Source: Candidatus Rifleibacteriota bacterium | GTDB taxonomy: Bacteria; Vulcanimicrobiota; Xenobia; Xenobiales; Xenobiaceae | Assembly (NCBI GenBank): GCA_900772775.1 | Contig: CAAGRW010000134.1 | Coordinates: forward strand, 1 to 64,000 | DNA: 64,000 nt | Direction of reading: 5' to 3' | In this document: positions 55,747 to 64,000 of the stretch, piece by piece | How the letters are laid out: every line of letters begins with the position of its first letter | How positions within the stretch are numbered: position 1 is the first letter of the stretch | The notes under the pieces: model-generated | What the model saw: the letters and a program-made list of their open reading frames with translations, nothing else | Told to the model about the DNA's origin: nothing | Databases searched by the model: none | Program-made: the position numbers and the translations under genes

Positions 55747-56210
55747 ATAAATAACCCTCCAAAGGCTGAGCCCCATTTCTCAGGGTGCAGCCACAAAGAC
55801 GCAGTCTCGCTGCTTACTTAATCCTTACTCGGAAATATATCTGAAAGTACCCGACAGCCAAACCAAAAGAGCTGCCAGGCCTATCAAAACTTCAGCCATG
55901 CCGAAAGATAACAAACTCAAAAAAGCTTTAAAACAGTAGTTAAAAACTTCAAATGAGAGCTTTTCGGGCATAGCCGAAAGTAAAATTCTGTTCTTTTGGT
56001 TCGCAAGGATATATTAGAAACAGGAGCTCTTAAAGTCAACGAACATAATGGGCCGTTTTGTTAAAATCTGGTAGGAAAGGCTGTAAAGGTTTTGCCGCTC
56101 AAAAAATAGAAAATCGGCCTCGCGTTTGGTTGTGCAGCCCAGAATAGTTCTTAAACTTTTTTTTCGGCTGAAAGCAGCCAATTCTTTCGTATTCGGAGAA
56201 GGCTAAAATT
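55747..56210. other. 464-bp divergent intergenic region
   Basis: It contains one possible small ORF (55825-55971, minus) and the promoters for the Ser-rich gene (-) and the STAS gene (+). No clear -35/-10 pair can be called; TTGTTA near 56057 with CTGTAA 17 bp later is a weak plus-strand candidate. Nothing else was recognised. Confidence 0.5.
55825..55971 (-). CDS. Possible 48-aa single-pass membrane protein
   Basis: ATG to TAA, 48 codons. After a short charged start (MPEKLSFEVF) there is one hydrophobic helix (about 16-41, FLSLLSFGMAEVLIGLAALLVW) and a basic/aromatic end (GTFRYISE). No SD is visible, and an ORF of this length can occur by chance, so it is a candidate only. It would lie directly upstream of the Ser-rich gene on the same strand. 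Confidence 0.35.
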   Translation of the reverse strand: MPEKLSFEVFNYCFKAFLSLLSFGMAEVLIGLAALLVWLSGTFRYISE

Positions 56211-56525
56211 ATGGAGATTACCACTAAGATCGTCCCTCAACCCGAAGTCGGAGGCAATGAAGTTACTCTGGCTCTAAACGGGCGCTTCGGCAACAATTCC
56301 GCTTCCGAAGTAGAGAGTGCTGTTCAGGAAATTATCGGCTCGTGCCGCAGATTGGTTTTTGATTTTGCGGGTGTGGATTATATTTCCAGTGCCGGTTTGC
56401 GCGTTTTACTTATGGCCAAGAAAAAATTGGGCTCGGGGGTTGAAGTTAGCGTAATTAACGCCAATGATGTTGTCAAAGAAATTTTCGATATTTCCGGCTT
56501 TTCCAAAATATTGCAAGTTCAATAA
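56211..56525 (+). CDS. STAS-domain anti-sigma-factor antagonist
   Basis: 104 residues, a single STAS domain like SpoIIAA/RsbV. The phosphorylation Ser lies in VDYISSAGLRVLLMAKK (SSAG motif). The unphosphorylated form would bind the anti-sigma ATPase and free the sigma factor. GGAG precedes the ATG. It is 30 bp upstream of the phosphatase/ATPase fusion gene, which contains both of the expected partner activities. No sigma factor gene is adjacent. Confidence 0.9.
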   Translation: MEITTKIVPQPEVGGNEVTLALNGRFGNNSASEVESAVQEIIGSCRRLVFDFAGVDYISSAGLRVLLMAKKKLGSGVEVSVINANDVVKEIFDISGFSKILQVQ

Positions 56526-56555
56526 ATAAGTACCTAAGCTCCTAAACTGAACAAT

Positions 56556-58877
56556 ATGCGCACCGCTATTCGCAAAAAGCTCTTAATCGTAGTTTCCTTG
56601 GCTGCTTTGATTGTCTCTTGGCTGGCTTTGGATTTGGTAGATCGCAACTGTCGCTTGCACGTGAGCAAGCTATTTAATGAAGCGGGCAAAGATACAGCCC
56701 GCGCTTTAGCTACTAGCGATAAACGCGCCTATGATATGCGTTCGAGCATGATGCATACGGTGCTGACTTCTTTGGAAACTGTCACTGAAGTAGTCAATTC
56801 TTTTCCCGGCATAGAAAAGAATCACGCTGCTTTGGACGGCTTGCGCAGCAGTTTAGGTATCAGTCGTATCGATATTATCGATGCGGCTCAATGGAAAATT
56901 ATAGTTAGCTCCGATAAGCAATTAGATGGAGCCCCTGTACAAGTTGACAGGCCCGCCCCTTTGCAAGATAGCAATCCCGATTTTAGCGCTTTTGTCAGCA
57001 GTATGGGCAGTTACCATCCGGTCGATTATGTTACCGATAGACACAATCGCGACTTGTTGCTTTTCTATAGCGAACTTAAGCGCAAAGGGCGAGTCTTGCG
57101 TTTGGGCTTCAATGCCGTCAGTTTTAAAAATACCTACAATGTGGCCGAACACGAGTTGGTAACAGGCAGCTTGCCGCTGGGCGAGCATGGCGGCGTCGAT
57201 GTCGTTTCCCAAAATGGTGTGATCGTCAATTGCGTAAATAAAGAATTTATCGGCACGCCCTTTGCCGAAGTCTACCCAGGGCTTGATTTCAGCCATTTCA
57301 AGGCCGGCCAATTGATAAAAGCCAACCGTCGCGGCACGGTGAGCTATTGCACTTTCTACACTACGCAATACGGCTACATTATGGTGCCCTTTATGCCTGC
57401 GGCGGAAGTTTATGCCACGCGAACGACCATTTTGGAAGTTATGCTTACCGGCTTTTTGATTATTTTGGCCGCTATCTTTTTTAGCACTTCCCGCATTGTC
57501 AAAAAGGTTATTCTGGATGGTTTAGAGCGTATCAATGCTTCCTTAGCCAAAATTGAAGCTGGCGATTTGGAAGAAAAAGTAAACGAAACGAGTTATCCTG
57601 AGTTTTGTGTGCTAAGCCAAGGTATCAATTCCACAGTAGATGCTTTGAAGCAACTTATGGAAAGCCAGTCGGCCTACGACGCCGAGCAAATGAATTTGGC
57701 GCGCACTATTCAGCTCTCTTGTTTGCCCAAGTTTTTCCCCACTTATCCCGAGCTTAAACAGCTTGATCTTTGTGCTCGTACTTCACCAGCTCAAGAAGTA
57801 GGCGGAGATTTTTACGATTATTTCCGCATTAAAGACAATTTGTATTGCGTCATTATTGCCGATGTTTCCGAACATGGCATTCCGGCCGCTCTAATGATGA
57901 TGACAGCCAAAACTGCTTTGCATGATGCTATTTTATCTGGCGATACGCTCGAACACTGTATGGAGAGTGTCAACTTCTCACTGTGTGAAAATAACAGCAC
58001 TTGCATGTTCGTGACCGCTTTTGCCGCTACCGTCAATACCGAAACTGGCGAATTTCGCTTTGTCAATGCTGGCCACTGTCGCCCTCTGTTGCGCCGTCGC
58101 GACGGCATTTGGCATTCGGTAAAGATTGGCTCCGGCATGGTGCTTGGCGGTATGGACAATTTGAGCTATTCGGCCGAGAGTTGGTTCCTGGAAGAAGGCG
58201 ATCGTGTTTTCTTATATACAGATGGCGTTACCGAAGCTATTAACGAAAAAGGCGAGATGTTCGGTTTGGGTGGCTTAGAGGTAGTATTAAATCGCCCTGC
58301 TTGCGACAATTACGATCCCGCTTCTCTAATAAATTTAGTGCACGACGAATTGGACAAGTTTGCTCAAAATTCCACTTTGGAAGATGATGTGACTATGGTG
58401 GCCTTGGAATATTATGGCCGCCGCCCTCGGGCTCGTTTCCTTCAGGTGCCGGCTTTAAGTGAAAAGTTGGACGATGTACTCAACTTTATAGACAATTTGT
58501 TGGACGAAACAGAACTTGATTTAGAAACTCTCAAACAAGTAAAAAGCTCTATGGCTACTGCAGTTGACGATATTTTTACCAATATCGTGAATTATGCCGG
58601 CCAGGGACGTCAGGAAACGGTCACTGTCACTGTGCGAGCCGAAATTCAAGCCTATCCTTACCAATTGGTCGTGCACTTTATAGATAATGGCCATCCTTAC
58701 GATCCTACGGCTGTTTCCGCTCCCAATGTAGATTTAGGTTTCCAAGAGCGTTGCTGCGGCGGTTTGGGCATATTCTTGGTGAAAAAGCTGACCGATCAAA
58801 TGACTTATCGCTATACGGAAGGTTGCAACATCCTTCGTTTAGCTAAAAAATTAGAAAAAGCGGAAGAAAAAAACTAG
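56556..58877 (+). CDS. Membrane SpoIIE-type PP2C phosphatase fused to an anti-sigma-like ATPase domain
   Basis: 773 residues. Helix 1 (8-27) and helix 2 (290-310) frame a 260-residue outer sensor domain; a HAMP-like linker (311-365) follows. PP2C/SpoIIE domain: EVGGDFYDY (414-422), ADVSEHG (435-441), FLYTDGVTEA (552-561), LEDDVTMV (608-615); the usual Gly before HG is Glu440. The C-terminal HATPase/RsbW-like domain (about 625-765) has an N-box DDIFTNIVNYA and FIDNG. It should sense a signal, dephosphorylate the STAS protein next to it, and possibly also phosphorylate or bind it. Confidence 0.9.
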   Translation: MRTAIRKKLLIVVSLAALIVSWLALDLVDRNCRLHVSKLFNEAGKDTARALATSDKRAYDMRSSMMHTVLTSLETVTEVVNSFPGIEKNHAALDGLRSSLGISRIDIIDAAQWKIIVSSDKQLDGAPVQVDRPAPLQDSNPDFSAFVSSMGSYHPVDYVTDRHNRDLLLFYSELKRKGRVLRLGFNAVSFKNTYNVAEHELVTGSLPLGEHGGVDVVSQNGVIVNCVNKEFIGTPFAEVYPGLDFSHFKAGQLIKANRRGTVSYCTFYTTQYGYIMVPFMPAAEVYATRTTILEVMLTGFLIILAAIFFSTSRIVKKVILDGLERINASLAKIEAGDLEEKVNETSYPEFCVLSQGINSTVDALKQLMESQSAYDAEQMNLARTIQLSCLPKFFPTYPELKQLDLCARTSPAQEVGGDFYDYFRIKDNLYCVIIADVSEHGIPAALMMMTAKTALHDAILSGDTLEHCMESVNFSLCENNSTCMFVTAFAATVNTETGEFRFVNAGHCRPLLRRRDGIWHSVKIGSGMVLGGMDNLSYSAESWFLEEGDRVFLYTDGVTEAINEKGEMFGLGGLEVVLNRPACDNYDPASLINLVHDELDKFAQNSTLEDDVTMVALEYYGRRPRARFLQVPALSEKLDDVLNFIDNLLDETELDLETLKQVKSSMATAVDDIFTNIVNYAGQGRQETVTVTVRAEIQAYPYQLVVHFIDNGHPYDPTAVSAPNVDLGFQERCCGGLGIFLVKKLTDQMTYRYTEGCNILRLAKKLEKAEEKN

Positions 58878-58895
58878 CCGCACTTTGTCAAAAAT

Positions 58896-60188
58896 ATGGC
58901 TTCAGAAGATAATTATAACGAAAACAATGTCTCTCCCTTGACGGCGGCTTTGCTTACTTTGCTTATTGGAGGCTTAGTCTGGTTGGGAGCTTCATTTTTT
59001 GATAATCTCACCAATTATGGCAGTCAGCCCCAGCCTGATCCTGTCAATTTGATGGCTTCGGGCAATACTGAAGAAAATTTCTATAGTCCTGGACGGGCCA
59101 AGAGACGAGCCAATTTTTTCTTGCGCCGTCAAGGCGACGAAGCAGAAATGTCCTCTGCAGAAAAAGAACTTTTGGAAGAAGAAGATCGCACTAAAGAGCG
59201 CGATAAAGAAGATAGAGAAGAAGCTAGGCAAGGGCAAAATAGCAGCTCCGGTAATGACGACTTAGCTCAATCTCTCCAAGCTGTGCAATCTTCTGGAGCC
59301 GGTTGGGGAGAAGGTGGAGGGACTACTTCCGCTATTAGTCCTGTTTCTCCCGACGGTTTGAAACTTTCCGGCATTATGTTGGGTAGCGGCTCTGGCATTG
59401 CCGTTATCGAATATAACGGCACTTCCTACACAAAATCGGAAGGGCAAAAGATTGGCCGTTACACTGTGTCCAAAATTCTTTCTGACCGGGTAGTTGTAGA
59501 AGATGGAGTCAACAATTTTACTTTGGGGCTTAGCTCTTCCGGAAGTTCCGATTTAGCTTCTTCGGCAGGCGCAAGCCTTTCTTCAAACGGCCATCCTGTT
59601 TTGCCCGATCCCGGACAAGTGCCGCCACCTTCAGCACCGGTAGTAAAAGCCAAAACTGCTTTCAAAAATGAAGCTTCCTTAGCGCCTTCAGCTCTTTCAG
59701 AATACGAAGAAGAAAATGTTGAAACTGCCTCCGGAAATGCGTCTTCAGTGCCTGTGCCCAGCAAAATTGATGTTTACGATTTAGCTCAAGAGCGCCGCGC
59801 CGAAGAAGAAAAAAAAGCTGACAGTTTGTATGCGCCTAAGGGAGCGGCCAAGGCTAAAGTAAAATTGCCTAAAGCTAACCCTACGCCTGTGCGTCCTACT
59901 CGCGAAGAAATTGAAAAATATTTGCAGCGCGGCGCGGCCATCATTTCTGAAATTAAAGTGCAACCCGATGCCAGCGGTTTAGGCGTCAAAGTTAAGTTTG
60001 TACAAGAAGATAACGTATTGCACCGTTTAGGCATAAAAGATGGCGACGTTATCACCAGAGTAAATAATAAAACTATTTTAAATAGCGAAGAATTGTTTAA
60101 TTCAGTGCTCAATATTAGCGAAATGCCTTTCGTCAATATTGAATACAAACGCCAAGGCCAAACTGATACTTTAATTTACGATTTATAA
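58896..60188 (+). CDS. GspC-like type II secretion protein with a C-terminal PDZ domain
   Basis: 430 residues. One helix (about 13-31) and a charged linker precede a GspC/PilP-like beta domain (about 148-215: LKLSGIMLGSGSGIAVIEYNGTSYTKSEGQKI, VSKILSDRVVVEDG). A long Ala/Pro/Ser-rich linker leads to a PDZ domain at about 345-430 (VKFVQEDNVLHRLGIKDGDVI, then VNNKTILNSEEL). GspC links the outer-membrane secretin to the inner-membrane platform. It is 18 bp after the phosphatase gene, but regulation by it is unproven. First gene of the T2SS block. Confidence 0.82.
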   Translation: MASEDNYNENNVSPLTAALLTLLIGGLVWLGASFFDNLTNYGSQPQPDPVNLMASGNTEENFYSPGRAKRRANFFLRRQGDEAEMSSAEKELLEEEDRTKERDKEDREEARQGQNSSSGNDDLAQSLQAVQSSGAGWGEGGGTTSAISPVSPDGLKLSGIMLGSGSGIAVIEYNGTSYTKSEGQKIGRYTVSKILSDRVVVEDGVNNFTLGLSSSGSSDLASSAGASLSSNGHPVLPDPGQVPPPSAPVVKAKTAFKNEASLAPSALSEYEEENVETASGNASSVPVPSKIDVYDLAQERRAEEEKKADSLYAPKGAAKAKVKLPKANPTPVRPTREEIEKYLQRGAAIISEIKVQPDASGLGVKVKFVQEDNVLHRLGIKDGDVITRVNNKTILNSEELFNSVLNISEMPFVNIEYKRQGQTDTLIYDL

Positions 60189-60297
60189 AACGGGCCGCGT
60201 CGCTAGCAGCTTTGGGCCGCTACTCATTTAGGCTCACTCAAAATGGACGGGCTTTTTAGCAGGAGCCGCCCCTTGAAAGACAAATTACCTACGCCCT

Positions 60298-61587
60298 ATG
60301 GGTACGTTTTATAAGACAGCTCTCAGCCTGGCCGTTACAGCCGGCATTGGTTTCTCTCTCTGCGCTCCTTGTTTGGCCGAGCCTTGCGTTTCGGCTGAAG
60401 GACGTCTTGTAGCCGCTTCTTACGGCGTGAAAAAATACGATCGCGCTTCCAAAGCTAAAAAGGCGCCTAATTCAGCCAAGAAAAATATTGCACAAGATCA
60501 GTCGGTGCAAGCTTTAAACGAGATGCGTTTAGTCTCGCGTTGGTTTGCTGCTGCTTACGATATTCCGGCTCGCGTGCCCGAAGAAATGTTTTTAGCTGGC
60601 TATACCTATAGCGACGCTATTGTGGCTCTTTCGCTGATGGATGCGGGCGCTTCCTTAAATGAAGTATTGGAGCAAAGGCGCAACCATCGCTGGGATGAAG
60701 TAGCCGCTTCAGTTGGTATCGAGCCTTCTTCTTTACCTAAGCCGGTCATCAAAGTAATGAATACTCAAAATGGCAATAGACCTTTAGAGTATGTCCATTT
60801 TACTCCCGATGTTCGCTCCGGCTTAGCTAGTCGTTTGCATTTGCCTTCTTTTTCTCCCACTGTGCCGGATCCCGTAGCTGTCGAACGTTTCCGTCTGTCT
60901 AAGAGCGATATTGCCAATATCAGAAAAGCCTTAGAAAATGTCAACGACTTAGATGAAGCCACTTTGCGCTTGCCTGCCGGTCGCTCTTTAAAAGTGGGCG
61001 ATTGGGTCATTGCCGGCGTTCTCTCTAAATATAAGCCTTTCCCTATAGATACTATTCTCTCAGTTCGCACTGGCGAAGTAGTAGAGTGGGGCGATGTGGC
61101 CGCTATGTTTAGCGTCGATCCCAGCATTTTTGTAGAAGGCCCCTTGGCTCCCATTTATGGCGCTTTAGTCGAAGGTGAAAATTATGCTACTTTGTCGAGC
61201 TTGCGTCGCTCTTCTTATCCAGATGCCCTTAACAATATCTATGCCTTAAACAATGTAGAAGGCGCCGAGTTGCAAGCTTTGGGCTGGCTCATGAGTCTCT
61301 ACTACAAAGAAACCGACGAAGAGAGGGCTTTACTCAATTCTTACGGCCTTTCTTTTGCCGATCAGGCTTTGTCTTTAGCTGTAGCTCGTATGGCTTTTGC
61401 CGATGTTAACGAAATCGCCAACCGTATTCGTCATGGAGCCAATTGGCAATATTTAATCGACTACTATAAGTTAGACATGACCGGCCAAGATGTAGTGATG
61501 GCTGCTGCCGTAAGTCGCGACCAAGCTCGTTTCCCCGAAACTCCTTCGACAGATTCTAAGTCTGTGCGCAGTAAGCGCTTCAATTAG
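60298..61587 (+). CDS. Exported protein with three helical repeats, in the T2SS operon
   Basis: 429 residues with a signal peptide (1-26, CLAEP). Three similar helical segments of about 45 residues are seen near 98-145 (YTYSDAIVALSLMDAGASLNEVLEQR), 230-285 (GDWVIAGVLSK... W..VA..F.V) and 350-400 (FADQALSLAVARMAFADVNEIANRIR, W..L...Y.L). Each pairs a DAx helix with an R.x..W segment. I do not recognise the family. Position between GspC- and GspI-like genes suggests a periplasmic accessory of the secretion system. No SD is evident. Confidence 0.6.
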   Translation: MGTFYKTALSLAVTAGIGFSLCAPCLAEPCVSAEGRLVAASYGVKKYDRASKAKKAPNSAKKNIAQDQSVQALNEMRLVSRWFAAAYDIPARVPEEMFLAGYTYSDAIVALSLMDAGASLNEVLEQRRNHRWDEVAASVGIEPSSLPKPVIKVMNTQNGNRPLEYVHFTPDVRSGLASRLHLPSFSPTVPDPVAVERFRLSKSDIANIRKALENVNDLDEATLRLPAGRSLKVGDWVIAGVLSKYKPFPIDTILSVRTGEVVEWGDVAAMFSVDPSIFVEGPLAPIYGALVEGENYATLSSLRRSSYPDALNNIYALNNVEGAELQALGWLMSLYYKETDEERALLNSYGLSFADQALSLAVARMAFADVNEIANRIRHGANWQYLIDYYKLDMTGQDVVMAAAVSRDQARFPETPSTDSKSVRSKRFN

Positions 61588-61595
61588 GAAAGACC

Positions 61596-62009
61596 TTGAA
61601 CAGGCTGCTAACTAGAAAAAATAGTGAAAGGGGAGGCAAGCTGGGCTTTTCGCTTTTGGAAGTGCTCATTTCGTTAGGCTTGGTCTCTATGGTCTTCGGC
61701 AGCTTAATTGGGGGCTTTTGCCAGCATGTGCAGCGTGTCGCTCGCCTGGGCCCCTTCTATCGCAATCTGATCGTGGCTTCCGTAGGTTTGGAAAAAAGCA
61801 TGGCCAAGAGAAATGACGGCGAGACCGATTCTATAGATGATATTGAATATAAAGTCACCGTCGGAGCCATGCCTTCCGATCCGCGTATCGACCAGATAGA
61901 AAGCAAAGTTAGCAGCAATCGTCCGGGACATAGCGCTGTAGTTAAGGCTTATCGCTTGCGTCAGGTCAGTTCTGCTTCATCTTCTTCGGGCACTTCTTCC
62001 GGCACCTAG
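61596..62009 (+). CDS. GspI-like pseudopilin
   Basis: 137 residues from a TTG with AGGAAAG nine bases upstream. The prepilin cleavage site and helix are canonical: GGKLG then FSLLEVLISLGL, with Glu at position +5 of the mature protein. The globular part is short and ends in a Ser/Thr-rich tail (SASSSSGTSSGT). In type II secretion, GspI, GspJ and GspK form the pseudopilus tip. Gene order here (I, J, K) is the standard one. Confidence 0.82.
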   Translation: MNRLLTRKNSERGGKLGFSLLEVLISLGLVSMVFGSLIGGFCQHVQRVARLGPFYRNLIVASVGLEKSMAKRNDGETDSIDDIEYKVTVGAMPSDPRIDQIESKVSSNRPGHSAVVKAYRLRQVSSASSSSGTSSGT

Positions 62010-62027
62010 TCAGAAATTTTTTTATTC

Positions 62028-62831
62028 ATGTTTAAAGCCAGCTTCAGTGCAAAAAATACAGCCTTGCTTTTAAGACGACATTCCGGCGGCTTCACTTTGC
62101 TTGAACTTATGCTGGTTATGGGGCTGGCCACTTTAGTTTATTCACTGATTTCCTACATGACCATTCAGATGAATAATACGGTGCGCCATTCGCAAGTAGC
62201 TTTCAAACGCCAAGAATTGATTATCGAAACGGCTGAGCGTTTGCGCTGGCAATTGCGTTGTCTTTATGATCGCGTACCGGAAAGCTCTTCTTCTGAAGCT
62301 CCTGCCAGCCATACCAATCCTCCCACTTTGCTTAAATCGGCTCTCTATGGCAAAAGCCTAGGTGAAAAAGGGAAAGATGTACTCCTTTTCAAGACTACCT
62401 ATTTCCCTTTGCGAGTTAAAAACAGCGGTACTGCTGAAGTGGGCTACAAAATTATGAGCGATTCTTCCGGAAGCTTCTCTCTTACCGAGCCGGTAAAAAC
62501 AGATGACGATAAGTTGCGCTCTCTGGAAGCTGCCGATTTTATTAGCTCTAATCAAAACGCTGAAAGTAAAAACTACTTGGCTTACCGGCAGTACCCTTGG
62601 GCCGATCCTTTGGGCTTACACGATGTTGGCGACGATAGTCAGGTGCCTTGGGAAAAGTTAAGCTCAGAAATTATCGGTATGGAAATACGCTTTTCCGATG
62701 ATTTAGAAATTTGGCAGCAAGATTGGACAGGCGAAGGGGTGCCCAAGTGGGTGGAAGTTACTTTTGAACTTAAACGCGGCGAGCCTTTAGTCTTCATTAC
62801 CGGCCCTGTAGTAGCGGCCGATCGCTGGTAG
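62028..62831 (+). CDS. GspJ-like pseudopilin
   Basis: 267 residues. The class III signal reads RRHSGG then FTLLELMLVMGLATLVYSL, with Glu at +5. The globular part carries a long beta-rich domain; WEKLSSEIIGMEIRFSDD and GVPKWVEVTFEL fit GspJ. It begins 18 bp after gspI and is followed, 12 bp later, by the gspK-like gene. It is likely the minor pseudopilin that pairs with GspI and GspK. Confidence 0.82.
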   Translation: MFKASFSAKNTALLLRRHSGGFTLLELMLVMGLATLVYSLISYMTIQMNNTVRHSQVAFKRQELIIETAERLRWQLRCLYDRVPESSSSEAPASHTNPPTLLKSALYGKSLGEKGKDVLLFKTTYFPLRVKNSGTAEVGYKIMSDSSGSFSLTEPVKTDDDKLRSLEAADFISSNQNAESKNYLAYRQYPWADPLGLHDVGDDSQVPWEKLSSEIIGMEIRFSDDLEIWQQDWTGEGVPKWVEVTFELKRGEPLVFITGPVVAADRW

Positions 62832-62843
62832 GGGGCAACGATT

Positions 62844-63983
62844 ATGGTTTTAATGGCAGTTTTGGGAGCTATTTTGGTCGCTTTAGTTATTGCTGCCAAA
62901 ATGAGCGAAGTGGGCGTCGACGCCCAAAACCTAATAAACTACACTTCAGCTAGAGAAAACAATTACCAGATCGCTCGTTCGGCTGCCGAAATGGGCTTCG
63001 AGCTTCTTAAAGCCGACAATGGCGATACCGACAGCTTAAACGATATGTGGGCTGCTGGTTCCGTCACTATGGAGTGGGAAGGCAAAAACGTTATCATCAG
63101 TATCATTGACGAAGAGAGCAAGTTTCCTCTCAGCGCTATGCAAAAAGCTCCTGATAATTGCGAATATTTGGAAAAAGGCTTGGTGCGTCTTTTTGAAAAT
63201 GGCGGTTTGGGCTGCGGCGAAGAAGCCAAAGATCGCTTTCTCGATTGGGTAGATCCCGATTCTCAAAGGCGCAACCAAGGCGGCGAAGTTAGCGATTATG
63301 ATGAACTGACTATAAAAGATGCTCCGGTCGATTCTTTGCAAGAAATTTTGAATTTGCCCGGTTGGGATAAAGGCCCCTCGTATGCTTCGGCCCGAGCTCA
63401 AAACAGTTTGCAAAGCGTTATGGGATCTGTTTCCGCTGGTAGTTCAGCTACTTTAAGCCAGGCGGCCGCCCAATCTTCAACCGAGAGCCAAAATACGGCT
63501 GCAAGCAATACCTCTGCCAACAACGGCCAATTTAGCAAGTTCGGATCTGACAATTCAAGCCAAACTACTGCCAATTCAGAAGATGAAGGCTACAAATTAG
63601 ATGTACCTTCAGCCCAAACTCAAGGCGGCACTGCCACTACTCCCTGGGAAGAATGGGTCAGCGTCGATTCTAATGGCAAAATCAATATCAATACCGCTCC
63701 CAAAGAAGTGCTTCTGGCTTTGGATGAAAGTATGAGCCAAGTGTTGGTAGATGAAATCGACTCTAAGCGCCGCTCTGAAGCTTTCAAAAAAGTAGACGAT
63801 TTGCACAACGTTACCGGCATGGACGCCGATTTGCTTTTCCGTATCCAGGATTATTTGTGCGTTAAAAGTTCTACTTTTAGTATCGATGTAACGGTTCTGT
63901 CCACTCCCGGACGCATAAAGTTGCACAGTGTAGTCAGCCGTGAAAGCGGCGCTATAAAAATTTTGCGCTGGGAAATACGCTAA
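62844..63983 (+). CDS. GspK-like pseudopilin lacking a prepilin leader
   Basis: 379 residues. A hydrophobic helix begins at Met1 (MVLMAVLGAILVALVIAAKM), and the stop of gspJ lies in the same frame just upstream, so the usual basic leader ending in Gly is missing. The globular part fits GspK: IIDEESKFPLSAM, FLDWVDPDSQRRNQGGE, and KININTAPKEVLLALDE, a helix-hairpin-like domain. A Ser/Gln/Ala-rich insert of about 80 residues (185-265) is unusual. The operon continues past the window end. Confidence 0.8.
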   Translation: MVLMAVLGAILVALVIAAKMSEVGVDAQNLINYTSARENNYQIARSAAEMGFELLKADNGDTDSLNDMWAAGSVTMEWEGKNVIISIIDEESKFPLSAMQKAPDNCEYLEKGLVRLFENGGLGCGEEAKDRFLDWVDPDSQRRNQGGEVSDYDELTIKDAPVDSLQEILNLPGWDKGPSYASARAQNSLQSVMGSVSAGSSATLSQAAAQSSTESQNTAASNTSANNGQFSKFGSDNSSQTTANSEDEGYKLDVPSAQTQGGTATTPWEEWVSVDSNGKININTAPKEVLLALDESMSQVLVDEIDSKRRSEAFKKVDDLHNVTGMDADLLFRIQDYLCVKSSTFSIDVTVLSTPGRIKLHSVVSRESGAIKILRWEIR

Positions 63984-64000
63984 AAATTTCTTGGCGCTGG

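Overview
The window reads as a chromosomal segment of a Gram-negative (diderm) heterotrophic bacterium that is not a proteobacterium of the familiar kind. The diderm call rests on an outer-membrane porin with an N-terminal SLH domain and a C-terminal Phe (18437-20899), an MlaD/MCE protein, and the start of a type II secretion/pseudopilin operon. SLH-anchored porins, an AMIN plus phosphodiester-glycosidase exoprotein, and a SpoIIE/STAS partner switch together point to a deep-branching, Terrabacteria-like diderm lineage; I cannot name the phylum. Stop usage is standard, with prfB carrying the classic CTT-TGA-C frameshift. No rRNA, tRNA, IS element or CRISPR array was seen.

Layout. 1-2.6 kb: tandem paralogous lipoproteins. 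2.7-4.5 kb: an AmrS-type radical SAM gene coupled to two unknown small genes. 4.6-9.0 kb: ssnA-ygfK, linked elsewhere to anaerobic purine/urate catabolism. 9.3-12.3 kb: two large low-complexity proteins, one with 78-bp tandem repeats. 12.4-17.3 kb: a PfkB kinase, a YVTN surface protein and small exported proteins. 17.4-18.4 kb: a hicAB toxin-antitoxin pair and a winged-helix remnant. 18.4-26 kb: SLH porin, RNase Z-like hydrolase, prfB, secA. 26.2-29.8 kb: a compact radical SAM / ATP-grasp / MFS cassette that looks like a small-molecule or peptide pathway. 30-31.9 kb: a DsrE-like / DPM-type glycosyltransferase / methyltransferase operon with a structured leader.

32-35.7 kb: a sensor-like membrane protein, TlyA and MlaD. 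35.8-40.3 kb: a complete PTS in two genes (EIIA-HPr-EI fusion plus EIICB). 40.4-46.1 kb: a glutamate-dehydrogenase homologue that has lost the catalytic Asp and two substrate-site lysines, a PEP-synthase-like protein without the phosphohistidine domain, and a duplicated SMR/EamA transporter. 46.2-55.8 kb: hisS, an exported protein with a long leader, ugd, an AMIN/NAGPA exoprotein, a UPF0173 hydrolase, a UPF0158 protein, ispF and a Ser-rich unknown. 56.2-58.9 kb: a STAS antagonist and a SpoIIE-type phosphatase fused to an anti-sigma-like ATPase. 58.9-64 kb: type II secretion genes (GspC-, GspI-, GspJ- and GspK-like) running off the end.

Most promising for novelty: the radical SAM/ATP-grasp/MFS cassette, the altered GDH operon, and the nested-stem RNA element at 31901-32044. 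Genes are tightly packed, with many 4-bp overlaps and strong intrinsic terminators between convergent units. Several proteins carry long Ala/Pro/Ser-rich tails or linkers.
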